64,000 bases of DNA from Microbacterium sp. Root166 (GCF_001427145.1 NZ_LMGL01000003.1:124001-188000), one strand, 5' to 3'. Counted from the first letter of the stretch, positions 25,301 to 34,516 are shown. Notes: generated by a model from the letters alone, not told the origin. Numbers and translations are program-made.

Positions 25301-28300
25301 CACCATTCCCGCGGGTCTGCACTTCGACCCTGCTTGCACGCAGAACCTGCTGCCGCCGAATGTGACCGTCAGCTACGACGCGACTACACGTCAGGCGACG
25401 TTCCACGCCGGTGACATCCCGATCACCAGCACGACAGGGGGGCAGTGGTTGTTCCACCAGTCTGTTGCGGGTGCGCCGCGGCTGAGGATCTGCACCACGG
25501 TGGACTCCCTCGCCCAGCCCGGCGACTCGTTCGTGAACAACGTCCTCGCGCGCGCAAGCAATGCAGAGAACCAGCCGACCAACACTGGGACGATTCAGGT
25601 GGTGGGAACCGGGCAGCTGGGTGTGACGAAGGTTGTGGACAAGCCGCTGGTGGAGTCGGGTGAGGCGTTCACGTGGTCGGTGGACTGGGGGAACACGTCG
25701 ACGGAGATCGCGTTCCAGCCGCCGGACATCATCGATGTGCTGCCGTGGAATGGTGACGGCAACTCCGCATCGGGCTCTGCTCGCGATCAGTACGAATCGG
25801 ACTACTCCGGGATCGTGGAGTTGACAGGGCCTTTGCCGGCGCCGACGTATGTGCGCGGTGGGACAGGTGTGGGTAACGCCGTGTCGGGGACCTGGTATTA
25901 CTCGTTGAATGCGCCGCCGACGCTGAACCACGATCCGCGGAACGCGTCGAATGCGAACCCGGAGGCGCCGGGTGGTGTGTGGCGGACGGCGGCGGAGATC
26001 ACTGACTTCGCTGATGTGACGGCGGTGCGGTTCGTGTCGGGGGAGTTCCTCCCCGTGTCATCGCGGGTGCGTGCGCTGATCTCGATGGTCTCTGTCAGCT
26101 CGGATCTGGACAACGTCTACGTGAACCGGGCGATGATCTTCTCGGGCACGTTCCCGGACCAGCCGCTGCTGTCCAGTGAGCCGTTCGTGCTGATGCCCGG
26201 GTTCACTCTCGGCGACCTGGTGTTCAGTGACCGCAACGGAAATGGCCGCGTCGATGGCAACGAGCGAGGTATCCCGGGCGTGAGCGTTCAGGTGCTCAAC
26301 GCCGCCGGTGATGTCGTCGCAACCCGGGTCACGAACTCGGCGGGGCGTTGGTCGGTGGCAGCGTTGCCTGCAGGGACGTATACGGTGCGGATCCCCGCGG
26401 CGATGTTCGCCGACGGCGCTCCGTTGGAGAAATTCGTGGTCCGAACCGCCGGGTCCGGAACGGCGCTGGCCCCGAACGAGGGTGCCGACAACAACAACAC
26501 TGCCGCGCCTGACCCGCAGGTCAACGGGCTCACCAGTTCGCCGGTGACCTTGTCCAACGTGCGCACCGCCGGGCGGTTGACCGGCGGCAACGGGCCCACG
26601 GGTGATGATGTGGCAGGGCTTGCCGGAGAGCTGATCCCCGACTCATTCACGGCGTTCACCGTCGATCTGGCTCTGATGCCGGAGCCGGACATCGAGATCA
26701 AGAAGGCCACCAACGGCGACGACGCAGAGGTGGCCCCCGGCCCGAACGTGACCGTCGGGGGTGCGGTGCGGTGGACATATGTGGTGCGCAACACCGGTGG
26801 GGTGAACCTGACGGATGTGACGGTCACCGACGACAAGGTCCCTTCCGCTGACATCGACTGCAACGGCACCGACAGCAATGTCGTCCCTGGTCCGATCGCT
26901 CCGGATGCCACGTTCACGTGTGTCGCGACCGGTACCGCGACCCTCGGCCAGTACGAGAACACCGGGACGGTGAGGGGTCTTGATCCGACGCTCGCGCCGG
27001 TGTCGGATGAGGACCTGTCGCACTTCTTCGGCATCGCTCCCGAGGTCGACATCGAGAAGGCCACCAATAGTGAGGACGCGGACGTGCCCACCGGCCCGAA
27101 CGTGACTGTCGGTGAGGACGTCCGATGGACGTATGTGGTCCGCAACACCGGTAACGTGCCGCTGACCAACATCACCGTCACCGACGATGTCGTGCCCGCG
27201 GCAGACATCGACTGCAACGGCACCGGCAGCAACGTGATCGCTTTGCTGGCGGTCGATGACGTGATCACCTGCGCGGCGACTGGAACGGCGACGCTGGGTC
27301 AGTACGCGAACCTGGGCACCGTCACCGGCAACGCCCCGCAGACGACCGATGTGAACGGCATCGTCGTCGCTGGGGCGCAGGTGAGTGATGAGGACTGGTC
27401 GCACTACTTCGGCATCACCCCTCAGGTGGACATCGAGAAGTCCACCAACCTCGAGGACGCGGACCTGCCCACCGGCCCGAACGTCACCGTGGGTGGCGAG
27501 GTCCGCTGGACCTATGTCGTGCGCAACAACGGCAACGTGCCCCTGACCAACATCGTCGTCACCGACGACGTCGTTCCTGCTGAGGACATCGACTGCGACA
27601 ACACCGGAGAGAACACCATCGCCGGGCCGCTCGCCCCGGATGGCATCATCACCTGCGTCGCCACTGGAATGGCCACCCGTGGTCAGTACGCGAACCTCGG
27701 CACCGTGACGGCTGTCGGCCCGGAGTCCACCGACGTGGACGGCGAGGCGGTCGAAGGCGAAGAGGTCGACGATGAGGACTGGTCCCACTTCTTTGGGATC
27801 ACGCCCTCCGTGGACATCGAGAAGGCCACCAACGGTCAGGACGCGGACGTGCCCACGGGCCCGAACGTGACCGTCGGCGGTGAGGTGCGCTGGATGTACG
27901 TGGTCCACAACACCGGCAACGTGCCGCTGACGGACATCGTCGTGACCGATGACGTGGTGCCCGCTGAGGACATCGACTGCGAGAACACCGGCAGCAACCT
28001 CATCGCCGGCCCGCTCGCCGTCGACGACACCGTCACCTGCGTCGCGACCGGAACGGCCACGCTCGGCCAGTACGCGAACCTCGGCACCGTCACCGCAGTC
28101 GGACCGGCAACCACCGACGTCAACGGCATGCTCGTGGACGGAGCTCCCGTGGACGATGAGGACTGGTCGCACTACTTCGGCATCGCGCCCTCCGTGGACA
28201 TCGAAAAAGCCACGAACCTCCAGGACGCCGACGTGCCCACCGGCCCGACCGTGAACTGGGAGACCCCGGTGCGCTGGACCTACGTGGTCCGCAACAACGG

Positions 28301-29552
28301 CAACGTGCCGCTGACCGACATCGTCGTGACTGACGACATGGTGCCCGCCAAGGACATCGACTGCGAGGGAACCGGGGAGAACATCATCGCCGGGCCGCTC
28401 GCGGCCGATGCGACGATCACCTGTGTCGCCAACGGCACGGCGGTCCTCGGCCAGTACGCCAACCTCGGTACGGTGCTGGCGGTCGGACCGGAGACCACGG
28501 ACGTGAACGGCGTCCGCGTGGACGGCACTGAGGTCGCCGATGACGACTGGGCGCATTATTTCGGCATCCAGCCCGCTGTAGACATCGAGAAAGCCGTCAA
28601 CGGCGATGACGCAGACACGCCGACCGGCCCGCTCGTGGCAGTCGGTAGCGAGGTGCGGTGGACCTACGTGGTCCGCAACACCGGCGACGTGCCGCTGAGG
28701 AACATCATCGTCACCGACGACATGCTCGACGATGCCGACATCAACTGCGACGGTACCGGCAGCAACATCATCGTCGGCCCCATCACCGTCGACGGCATCG
28801 TCACCTGCGTCGCCACCGGCCTCGCCACGGCGGGGCCGTACGCGAACACCGGCACGGTGCTCGCCGCCGGCCCCGAGACGACCGACGTCAATGGCCTCGT
28901 CGTCGAAGGCGCCGTAGTCACCGACGAAGACCTGGCCCACTACTTCGGCGTCGCACCGCAGATCGACATCGAGAAAGCCACCAACGGCGAGGACGCCGAC
29001 GCGCCGATCGGTCCGCTCGTCACCGTCGGCGGTGTGGTCCGCTGGACCTACGTGGTACGCAACACCGGCAACGTGCCGGTGACCGACGTCGTCGTGACCG
29101 ACGACATGGTGCCCGCCGAGGACATCACGTGCACGGCGCCTGACGGCACCGAGACGAGTTCGAACAACTTCGACGGCCCGCTGGCGCCCGACGAGCAGTT
29201 CACCTGCACGGCGACTGGAACCGCGATCGCCGACCAGTACGCCAACCTTGGCACCGTCATCGCCCTGGGGCCGGAGACCACCGACGTCGCCGGCAACACC
29301 GTCCCCGGCGTGCCGGTGACTGATGAGGACTGGTCGCATTACTACGGCACCACCCCGCGCATCGCGGAACCGCCGGCGAATCCTCCCGCAGGGGCATCCG
29401 GCAGCGGTTCGCCGCCGGTATCCGGCAGCGGGTCGCTGCCGGTCACCGGGGCCGAGATCGGATCCCTGCCTGTCGCTGCAGGCGGAGCGCTCATCGCCGG
29501 TCTGCTGCTGTTGATGCTCTCCCGACGCCGCCGCACGGACGACAGGTCCTAG
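22350..29552 (+). CDS. Giant LPxTG surface protein with SdrD-B and repeated domains
   Basis: A 2400-residue cell-wall-anchored protein. A signal peptide (residues 8-46, ending PAAFAG) is followed by an SdrD-B-like domain (about 49-140, with VWADTNRDGLR), a large region of repeated beta domains with three similar NFGxGxEPGWNGT blocks, a second SdrD-B-like domain (about 1287-1385, FSDRNGNGRVDGNERG), then seven tandem repeats of about 128 residues (1445-2332), each starting like VDIEKATNGEDADVPTGP and ending DEDWSHYFG. The C-terminus has the sortase signal LPVTG (2363-2367), a hydrophobic helix and SRRRR. The role is probably adhesion or a surface stalk. No sortase gene is in the window. Translation from the ATG at 22350 places the signal peptide correctly. 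Confidence 0.92.
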   Translation: MASQLNNGVSRTRFRAVVALIAVFVTVAGFILPTPGQPAAFAGPGSLINGVVWADTNRDGLRTTGEPVSAGVTVELLTSPGGTVAATTTSAANGTYSFANVADGNFVVRVTAPGSFRFPAAVSGANDFIRAGAPLPGQPERGVSAPFTIAGGTRVTALDAGMQPIADLVVQQLPMANACEGLALTGTPPFDAADGPGMDASSSNCVVRTTDTVMQQFAISLTGLPGGTTVPNVIAEYTIGPEQGARLELVGPGASGMPAGCLGAGSGAVPVSSVTNNADGSITVRCNVGTMSSTVAAMQLSYRFAGTTPIPSAARISLRAFAAAGEAGVSNTVTGPRVEVTGTAAWDLRKTRYVGNGSIDPGPTFTEQNFGAGMEAGYLVRYVFSMADMGGARGSDLNWPVAFTDVMPEFTGARITECRGANTADGLGITVNSPWRLNCPLNEVQGTDGWNVSAQPSNTADAVSIGYMVMTVFVPMAEMNRAIDPAWMPGGPNPTGTFDFDNRAQGTEGWKLNGDALNFGDGREPGWNGTGNNLVTIAASAAAPRWDLIKGFGGGPVITTHTIDGVAVSGVLVSYGMTVRDLAGADNVGPWLDRPVTFKDRMTSHPGAHLVDCFPTNTNTGVASCETGPQPADGWDMSFEPNQRGFDLREGSFWARFFIPMEQIPGDICATNVSINLRNEAIDSDGWTAGGELNNGTGFEPGWNGTTATGNNVDARSIRPSADQCGTLTGNKSFVRNGNTINGFPTFGGDNSAISFVSLSANNNRVIVPDLRLCDVFDVSVYSISGMATMGSFPSGVNVNPANYVIEYAVGPNTVNTQAGPRNTTTNLFPIDSSSLQTAARQCRDSAGPWSTNPAVDFGADWRDRVNMVRVRPVSPTHVEIGPFNAHLVFGLTTRTFYNGGPNAGEAIPSGVRTTNIGAWPTGTTGSNWGIGQREMFFTGMTLGVDKNATPTQYRPGESVVWNLNVSAGRTTAGATLREVQVVDTIPAGLHFDPACTQNLLPPNVTVSYDATTRQATFHAGDIPITSTTGGQWLFHQSVAGAPRLRICTTVDSLAQPGDSFVNNVLARASNAENQPTNTGTIQVVGTGQLGVTKVVDKPLVESGEAFTWSVDWGNTSTEIAFQPPDIIDVLPWNGDGNSASGSARDQYESDYSGIVELTGPLPAPTYVRGGTGVGNAVSGTWYYSLNAPPTLNHDPRNASNANPEAPGGVWRTAAEITDFADVTAVRFVSGEFLPVSSRVRALISMVSVSSDLDNVYVNRAMIFSGTFPDQPLLSSEPFVLMPGFTLGDLVFSDRNGNGRVDGNERGIPGVSVQVLNAAGDVVATRVTNSAGRWSVAALPAGTYTVRIPAAMFADGAPLEKFVVRTAGSGTALAPNEGADNNNTAAPDPQVNGLTSSPVTLSNVRTAGRLTGGNGPTGDDVAGLAGELIPDSFTAFTVDLALMPEPDIEIKKATNGDDAEVAPGPNVTVGGAVRWTYVVRNTGGVNLTDVTVTDDKVPSADIDCNGTDSNVVPGPIAPDATFTCVATGTATLGQYENTGTVRGLDPTLAPVSDEDLSHFFGIAPEVDIEKATNSEDADVPTGPNVTVGEDVRWTYVVRNTGNVPLTNITVTDDVVPAADIDCNGTGSNVIALLAVDDVITCAATGTATLGQYANLGTVTGNAPQTTDVNGIVVAGAQVSDEDWSHYFGITPQVDIEKSTNLEDADLPTGPNVTVGGEVRWTYVVRNNGNVPLTNIVVTDDVVPAEDIDCDNTGENTIAGPLAPDGIITCVATGMATRGQYANLGTVTAVGPESTDVDGEAVEGEEVDDEDWSHFFGITPSVDIEKATNGQDADVPTGPNVTVGGEVRWMYVVHNTGNVPLTDIVVTDDVVPAEDIDCENTGSNLIAGPLAVDDTVTCVATGTATLGQYANLGTVTAVGPATTDVNGMLVDGAPVDDEDWSHYFGIAPSVDIEKATNLQDADVPTGPTVNWETPVRWTYVVRNNGNVPLTDIVVTDDMVPAKDIDCEGTGENIIAGPLAADATITCVANGTAVLGQYANLGTVLAVGPETTDVNGVRVDGTEVADDDWAHYFGIQPAVDIEKAVNGDDADTPTGPLVAVGSEVRWTYVVRNTGDVPLRNIIVTDDMLDDADINCDGTGSNIIVGPITVDGIVTCVATGLATAGPYANTGTVLAAGPETTDVNGLVVEGAVVTDEDLAHYFGVAPQIDIEKATNGEDADAPIGPLVTVGGVVRWTYVVRNTGNVPVTDVVVTDDMVPAEDITCTAPDGTETSSNNFDGPLAPDEQFTCTATGTAIADQYANLGTVIALGPETTDVAGNTVPGVPVTDEDWSHYYGTTPRIAEPPANPPAGASGSGSPPVSGSGSLPVTGAEIGSLPVAAGGALIAGLLLLMLSRRRRTDDRS
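26682..29345 (+). repeat. Seven tandem ~384-bp coding repeats
   Basis: Repeat units begin near 26682, 27036, 27420, 27804, 28188, 28572 and 28956. The first is shorter (about 354 bp, lacking the TTDVNG segment); the others are about 384 bp. Units share the protein pattern DIEKATN..DAD..TGP..TV and RWTYVVRN and diverge enough to suggest old expansion with continuing exchange. Copy number may vary between strains and is prone to assembly collapse. Confidence 0.85.
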
Positions 29553-29570
29553 TGGTCAACTGACCAGCCC

Positions 29571-29604
29571 GAGCCCGAGCGCCCCCGACTTGGGGTTCGG
29601 GCTC
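29571..29604. terminator. Terminator hairpin after the surface protein gene
   Basis: GAGCCCGA pairs with TCGGGCTC, and an inner CCCC/GGGG extends the stem. It lies 19 bases after the surface protein stop. No T-run follows, which is usual for many actinobacterial terminators. Confidence 0.55.
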
Positions 29605-29682
29605 CGCTCCGGCCGTTAGCGGCTCTGAGGCGCACGGGCGCCTTGCAGAACCGACGCAACGGCCCGCGTCGGGGACGCTTCA

Positions 29683-29699
29683 TCACCCGCGCGGTGTGA
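29683..29699. promoter_or_regulatory. Island palindrome, LuxR regulator promoter
   Basis: TCACCC-GCGCG-GTGTGA, one mismatch from the shared island palindrome, 80 bases before the regulator's GTG start. If the LuxR protein binds it, the gene is autoregulated. Confidence 0.5.
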
Positions 29700-29779
29700 G
29701 CGGCGAGTCCTGCCGCCGCAGATCGTCACATGCCGCCAGGCGGCCTCTGCGCGCCACTTCGCGTGGCTAGGATGCACAA

Positions 29780-32017
29780 GTGTCGGAATTGAGGGTCGCG
29801 AACACCGCATCGCCGACAAGCCTCGGAGCCGACGTTCTGGTGTCCAAGACGACGCCCCGGCGCTCTAGGACCGGCGGGGTGAGTCGACGTGGAGTCATCG
29901 ACAGTGCTCGGCAGAGCGGGGCGCCGATCGTGGCCGTGACCTCACCGGCCGGCTATGGCAAGTCGACGATGCTCGCCGAATGGGCAGAGGCGGAGAGTCG
30001 CCCCGTCGCCTGGGCGACGGTCGACACGTACGATGACGACCCCGTCGCTCTGCTCACCCTGCTCGCCACGGCTTTCGCTCACGTGTCGCCGCAGGCTGAC
30101 GCCCTCTCAGAAGAGATGGTCGCGACGGAAACGGGGGTTCTCGGCCGTTCGGCGCCGGTTCTCGCCACCGCCATCAGCAACGCGCCCACGCCGTTCGTCC
30201 TCCTCATCGACGACATCCACGCCGCATCTTCGGACGCCTGTCACGACGTCCTGGAGGTGGTGCTCGCAGGGGTGCCGGCGGGCTCGCAAGTCGTGCTGGC
30301 GAGTCGGCACGAGCAGCCCTACCTCGCCCGTCTGCGCGCGGAGGGAGCGCTCTTCGAAGTGACCCCTCGCGAGTTGAGGATCGGGCACGACGGCGCGCGG
30401 GCGATCTTCCGGGCTGCAGGCGTAACCGTCTCCGACGAGACCCTCGGGTGGGCGGTCGATCGATGCGAGGGATGGGCTGCCGGGTTGTTTCTCTGCGCCT
30501 TGGCGGTGCGCTCGGGCGCGGATGTCAGTGACATCACGGGCCGCGAACGATTCGTTGCGGACTACCTGTATGGCGAGGTCCTCGTGGGCCTCTCCGACGA
30601 TGCGCGCGAGTTCCTGCGCCGCTCGGCCGTGCTCGAGGAGATGTCCGGGCCTTTGTGCAATGCGGTACTGGAGCGCAACGACTCACACGCGCAGCTGTTG
30701 GAGCTGGAGTCCCGGAGCGTGTTCATCGTGGCGCTCGACAGGGATCGCCGGCTCTTCCGCTACCACGCTCTGTTCAGAGAGTTTCTTCTTGCCGAACTGG
30801 CTCGCGTCGACACCCACACGATTGGTCTTCTTCACCGCCGTGCAGCTGAATGGTGCGTGGCAGACGGATCTCCGGAACGCGCGCTAGAGCACTACCACGC
30901 GGCGGGAGAGCTGAGACTGGCGGGACGTCTGGTCGCCGCGTTGGCAATCCCCACGTGGCAAAGCGGCCGTGCCACGCTCGTGGACCGGTGGCTCAGCAGG
31001 CTCGGTGGAGCCGCCATTGAGGCATCACCGGAGCTGATGGTGATTGCCGCTTGGACGGCAGCGCTCCGCGGCCAGTCGCCTGCTGCGGAAATGCGAGCCT
31101 CCATGCTGGAGCGCACCAAGGTGGAATTCGAGACCCAAGACGAAGCCGTCATCTTCGAGTCGTCCCGTGCGATGATCCGCACCGCGATGTGCGTTCGTGA
31201 CCCCTCAGGGATCCTCGATGATGCGCGGTCCGCCGCGGCGAACATCCCCGAATGGAGCCCCTGGCGAGCCCCCGCGCTGTATCTGTTGGGAACCGCATGG
31301 ATTCTCAACGGCAGTGTCGATCAAGCGCGCCGCGCCTTCACCGATTCCGCGGAGCGGGGTCGGAGGGGTGGGAACACCATCGCCATCATCCTCAGTGAAG
31401 CCGAGCTCGCCGCACTCGCCCTTGATGGCCCGTCGGTGCAGACTGCGGCTGACCACTCGCATGAGGCCATGAGAAAGATCGACGAGCACCACATCGACGA
31501 CTACCCCACGGCGACCCTGGCCCTTGCCGTCTCTGCGCGCGTCGCACTCCGCCAAGGCGATGGTGCTGGAGCACGCCAACTGCTCGCACGCGCGATGCGA
31601 GCGAGGATCCACTGCACTCACGTGGTGCCATTCGTCGCCATTCGCGCGCGGATCCAGATCGCCAAAGGGTTCGCCGCTGTAGGAGATGCCGTCTCTGCGC
31701 GGCAACTGATGAAAGAGGTCGACGACCTCCTCCTGCGTCGTCCGAATCTCGTTGCGCTCGCCGATCCCGCGGCCGAGCTTCGCAACATCCTCGGCAATGA
31801 TGTTGGCAACATCCTCGCGCTCCCCCTCACCCCCGCGGAGATGCGCCTGCTTCCGTACCTGCAGACCCACCTCATGATCGGGGAGATCGGAAGCAGGCTG
31901 TTCATCTCGCGGAACACCGCCAGCACCGAAGTCAAGTCCATCTACCGCAAGCTCGGTGTCACCACGCGGTCGTCCGCCGTCGAGCGCGCGATCGAGCTCG
32001 GCCTCCTCGGAGAGTGA
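29780..32017 (+). CDS. LuxR/MalT-like (LAL) transcriptional regulator
   Basis: A 745-residue STAND-type ATPase regulator. Walker A is SPAGYGKST (residues 55-63), Walker B FVLLIDDIHA (near 138), followed by a winged-helix and a long TPR-like helical region (about 350-660), and a C-terminal LuxR HTH (about 683-740: LTPAEMRLLPYL, IGSRLFISRNTASTEVKSIYRKLGV). MalT-type regulators bind an effector, multimerise with ATP and activate transcription. The GTG start has no clear ribosome binding site. It is convergent with the carboxymuconolactone-decarboxylase-like gene, 9 bases apart. It is the only large regulator in the island and thus the best candidate to bind the shared palindrome, a point that is inference. 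Confidence 0.9.
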   Translation: MSELRVANTASPTSLGADVLVSKTTPRRSRTGGVSRRGVIDSARQSGAPIVAVTSPAGYGKSTMLAEWAEAESRPVAWATVDTYDDDPVALLTLLATAFAHVSPQADALSEEMVATETGVLGRSAPVLATAISNAPTPFVLLIDDIHAASSDACHDVLEVVLAGVPAGSQVVLASRHEQPYLARLRAEGALFEVTPRELRIGHDGARAIFRAAGVTVSDETLGWAVDRCEGWAAGLFLCALAVRSGADVSDITGRERFVADYLYGEVLVGLSDDAREFLRRSAVLEEMSGPLCNAVLERNDSHAQLLELESRSVFIVALDRDRRLFRYHALFREFLLAELARVDTHTIGLLHRRAAEWCVADGSPERALEHYHAAGELRLAGRLVAALAIPTWQSGRATLVDRWLSRLGGAAIEASPELMVIAAWTAALRGQSPAAEMRASMLERTKVEFETQDEAVIFESSRAMIRTAMCVRDPSGILDDARSAAANIPEWSPWRAPALYLLGTAWILNGSVDQARRAFTDSAERGRRGGNTIAIILSEAELAALALDGPSVQTAADHSHEAMRKIDEHHIDDYPTATLALAVSARVALRQGDGAGARQLLARAMRARIHCTHVVPFVAIRARIQIAKGFAAVGDAVSARQLMKEVDDLLLRRPNLVALADPAAELRNILGNDVGNILALPLTPAEMRLLPYLQTHLMIGEIGSRLFISRNTASTEVKSIYRKLGVTTRSSAVERAIELGLLGE

Positions 32018-32026
32018 GAATCAGCA

Positions 32027-32332
32027 TCAGCGAAGGTCCGCGTCGACACCCAAGGCCGACGCGAACTTCGGAGCTGCTTTGACGACGCATGAGCGTCCGA
32101 TGAGGGGCATCACGATTTCCAGCACCTCGACGATTTCAGTCGCGCTGGCTCCGGCGGCGAGGGCGTCGTCGATCTCGCGGTGAACCGAGGACTCGGCGCC
32201 CGACGCGGCGACCAAGGCAGCCAATCGGATGAGCGCACGCGACTTGGCTCCGATCGTCTCGCCAGGGTCGGGTGCCTCGTCGAACCGGGGCGAGTCGATC
32301 GTGAGCCGCCGCAGATAGTCTGCGTAGTCCAC
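32027..32332 (-). CDS. Carboxymuconolactone decarboxylase-like small protein
   Basis: A 101-residue AhpD/CMD-fold protein: TIGAKSRALIRLAALVAASG, HREIDDALAAGASATEIVEVLEIVMPL and KAAPKFASAL follow the family pattern. The position where AhpD-type enzymes have C-x-x-C before HxxxD/H reads ESSVH, so the redox cysteines are missing and a peroxidase role is unlikely; a decarboxylase-like or structural role is possible. It begins at a GTG behind GAGAGG and is divergent from the C11 protease gene over a 223-bp spacer with two island palindromes. It ends 9 bases from the LuxR gene stop, convergently. Confidence 0.75.
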   Translation of the reverse strand: MDYADYLRRLTIDSPRFDEAPDPGETIGAKSRALIRLAALVAASGAESSVHREIDDALAAGASATEIVEVLEIVMPLIGRSCVVKAAPKFASALGVDADLR

Positions 32333-32421
32333 GTCTGGTCCTCTCTGGGGTTTGCCTGACCGCTTCCGCTTCGAATATGAGCGGCTGGCCACAGTGAAGC
32401 AAGTCACCGTCCTTTCGCGCG

Positions 32422-32438
32422 TCACTCGATTCGAGTGA
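32422..32438. promoter_or_regulatory. Island palindrome, divergent promoter site A
   Basis: TCACTC-GATTC-GAGTGA, an exact and nearly complete palindrome (8-base arms around one base). It lies between the divergent CMD-like and C11 protease genes, 32 bp (three helical turns) from site B. Confidence 0.65.
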
Positions 32439-32453
32439 TGTCTGCGGAGCGTT

Positions 32454-32470
32454 CCACCCGCCTCGGGTGA
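32454..32470. promoter_or_regulatory. Island palindrome, divergent promoter site B
   Basis: CCACCC-GCCTC-GGGTGA, one mismatch from the shared motif, 85 bases before the C11 protease ATG. Its phasing with site A would let two dimers bind the same DNA face. Confidence 0.5.
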
Positions 32471-32555
32471 TGCCCGTCCTCGCCACGCCGCCCTAGGCTC
32501 CGATTTCGACCGCCGCTCTCGTCTTAGAGGCCGGCACGGTGAAAGGGGTCGGGTC

Positions 32556-34469
32556 ATGTCTGCGGAGCGCTTCATGTTGCTGGTGGTACTTCCGGCCGTT
32601 GGGGTCCTGGCGGTGATCGCGCTCGTCCTGTTCGGCACGACCGCCACAGAGGAATCGGATGCCGAGGCCGAGGCATCCTGGACCTTCATGGCCTATGTCA
32701 TGGGCGACACCGACCTCGAGCCGTACGCACTCGACGACCTCACCGAGATGGCGACGGTCGGATCCAGCGACGATCTCAACATCGTGGCGATGGTGGATCG
32801 CAGCCCCGACTACTCGGACGACGGCGTCCTCAACCTCGACGACTGGGAGGACACCAAGCTTCTCGAGGTGCGGCAGGACGAGTTCATCGAGGTCGCGGAC
32901 CTCGGTGAACTCAACACCGGCTCCTCCGACACGCTGGCCACCTTCATCGAGACGGCCATGACCGAGTACCCGGCCGAGAACTACGCCCTGCTGCTGTGGG
33001 ACCACGGCGGGGGATGGCTGGGCATGGGAGCGGACCAGACCGACGGTGAGGACGGGCTCGAGCTCGACGAGATCTCCGCCGGGATCGACGCCGGCCTCAC
33101 GGCAGCGGGGGAGGAGAAGCTCGACTTGCTCGGCTTCGACGCCTGCCTGATGGCGACGTTCGAGGTGGTCAGCACGCTCTCGCCATACGCGGACTACCTC
33201 GTGGCCTCGGAAGAGGTCGAGCCCGGCCACGGATGGGACTATCGCGAACTCGCGGCGGTCAGCGAGGATCCGGACATCGCCGCGCCCGACCTCGCGATGA
33301 CGATGATCGAGGGATACGAAGCACAGGCCGAGGAGGAGGGCACGGAGTCCGACATCACGCTCGGGCTGATCGACCTCGCCGCAGTCCACGATCTCGAGGT
33401 CGCGATGAATGACGTCGCCGAGGCCTTTGTCGCCGATCCGATCACGTACAGTCCCGATGTCGCATCAGCGCAGAACGACGTGCTCGAGTTCGGCCGAGAC
33501 CCCGACCCGACGAGCAGCTCCTACCAGATCGATCTCGGTGGGTTCCTCGCGAACCTGGCGGCTGAGGAGGGCGAGATCGCAGGCCTCGCCGACGCGGCGA
33601 TCGCGGCGCTGGACGCCGTGGTGCTGGAACACATCGCAGGACCCGCGACGAGCACCTCGACTGGACTGTCGATCTACTTCCCCCCGACTGAGAACCTCTT
33701 CTACGAGGACTACATGGGCCTGGACGACGTGCCGGCGTGGCCCACGATGCTGGCCCAGTACTTCGCCAGCGGGGCACTCCTGGCGGAGGAATCGCGCGCC
33801 GCCTTCACCGAAGCGATCAACCCGGTCGTCACGCTCGGCGAAGACGGCGTCGGCGTGTTCGCGCCGATGCCGGCCGCCGGTGCCGAGTCGGTGGCGGACG
33901 CCTCGGTGGCCGTCGGCTTCGACAACGACGGGGAGCTGGTGTACGTGCTCGAGATGCCCGCGACGGTGATGGAGCAGGACGGCGCGGTCGGCGTCGGAGC
34001 CGAGTACGACCTGACCTACTTGACGATCGGCGACGGCAGCGAGGATGCGCTGGTCTACCAGAGCCTCGGCATCGACCCGGGAACGGGTCACACCGTGATC
34101 GACATCCCGATGGACTATGTCGCGCCCGGCGACGATCCCTCGGAGTATCGCGACGCGCTGATGACCGTCGTGCTCGACGAGGATGGGTCGATTCTCGAGC
34201 AGGATTTCTACGCTCGGGACTCCACCGGCTCGCTCGGCGCGTTCGACCCCGATCCCGACGGTCTGCTGTTCCCGATCGCGCTCGCCTCAACAGCCGACGG
34301 CGAATGGATCTATCAGCAGACGGTGCCGGACGGGATCACCGCTGACTTGGATGCACTCGAGTTCTTCGTGAACGACATTCCTGAGGGCACGGAGCTGACC
34401 TTCGATCTCTCTGTCACCGACTTCGGCGGCCAGAGCGACTACACCAGCGTCTTCGCGACGGCGCGATGA
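32556..34469 (+). CDS. Clostripain-family (C11) cysteine protease, membrane anchored
   Basis: A 637-residue protein with an N-terminal membrane helix (residues 7-29, a signal anchor) and an extracellular C11 peptidase domain. The catalytic His150 lies in LLLWDHGGGW and Cys197 in GFDACLMA, the two family landmarks. A C-terminal beta-rich domain follows from about residue 400. C11 enzymes cleave after Arg or Lys and often process surface or secreted proteins; a link to the island's giant surface protein is possible but unproven. AAAGGGG precedes the ATG. The protein is very acidic, in keeping with a secreted location. It is divergent from the CMD-like gene. Confidence 0.88.
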   Translation: MSAERFMLLVVLPAVGVLAVIALVLFGTTATEESDAEAEASWTFMAYVMGDTDLEPYALDDLTEMATVGSSDDLNIVAMVDRSPDYSDDGVLNLDDWEDTKLLEVRQDEFIEVADLGELNTGSSDTLATFIETAMTEYPAENYALLLWDHGGGWLGMGADQTDGEDGLELDEISAGIDAGLTAAGEEKLDLLGFDACLMATFEVVSTLSPYADYLVASEEVEPGHGWDYRELAAVSEDPDIAAPDLAMTMIEGYEAQAEEEGTESDITLGLIDLAAVHDLEVAMNDVAEAFVADPITYSPDVASAQNDVLEFGRDPDPTSSSYQIDLGGFLANLAAEEGEIAGLADAAIAALDAVVLEHIAGPATSTSTGLSIYFPPTENLFYEDYMGLDDVPAWPTMLAQYFASGALLAEESRAAFTEAINPVVTLGEDGVGVFAPMPAAGAESVADASVAVGFDNDGELVYVLEMPATVMEQDGAVGVGAEYDLTYLTIGDGSEDALVYQSLGIDPGTGHTVIDIPMDYVAPGDDPSEYRDALMTVVLDEDGSILEQDFYARDSTGSLGAFDPDPDGLLFPIALASTADGEWIYQQTVPDGITADLDALEFFVNDIPEGTELTFDLSVTDFGGQSDYTSVFATAR

Positions 34470-34499
34470 GCCTAAACGCGAATACCGGTCGCGGGAAGA

Positions 34500-34516
34500 T
34501 CACTCATCGTGGGTGA
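34500..34516. promoter_or_regulatory. Island palindrome, DUF6325 promoter
   Basis: TCACTC-ATCGT-GGGTGA, an exact match to the shared motif, 51 bases before the DUF6325 ATG and 30 bases after the protease stop, so it should serve the DUF6325 unit. Confidence 0.6.

Noticed and set aside
26643..29339. Long minus-strand frame (898 codons) across the surface protein repeats
   Set aside because: It is the antisense of the tandem repeats; the periodicity is inherited, composition is His/Asp/Val-rich, and the plus strand has a signal peptide and sortase motif.
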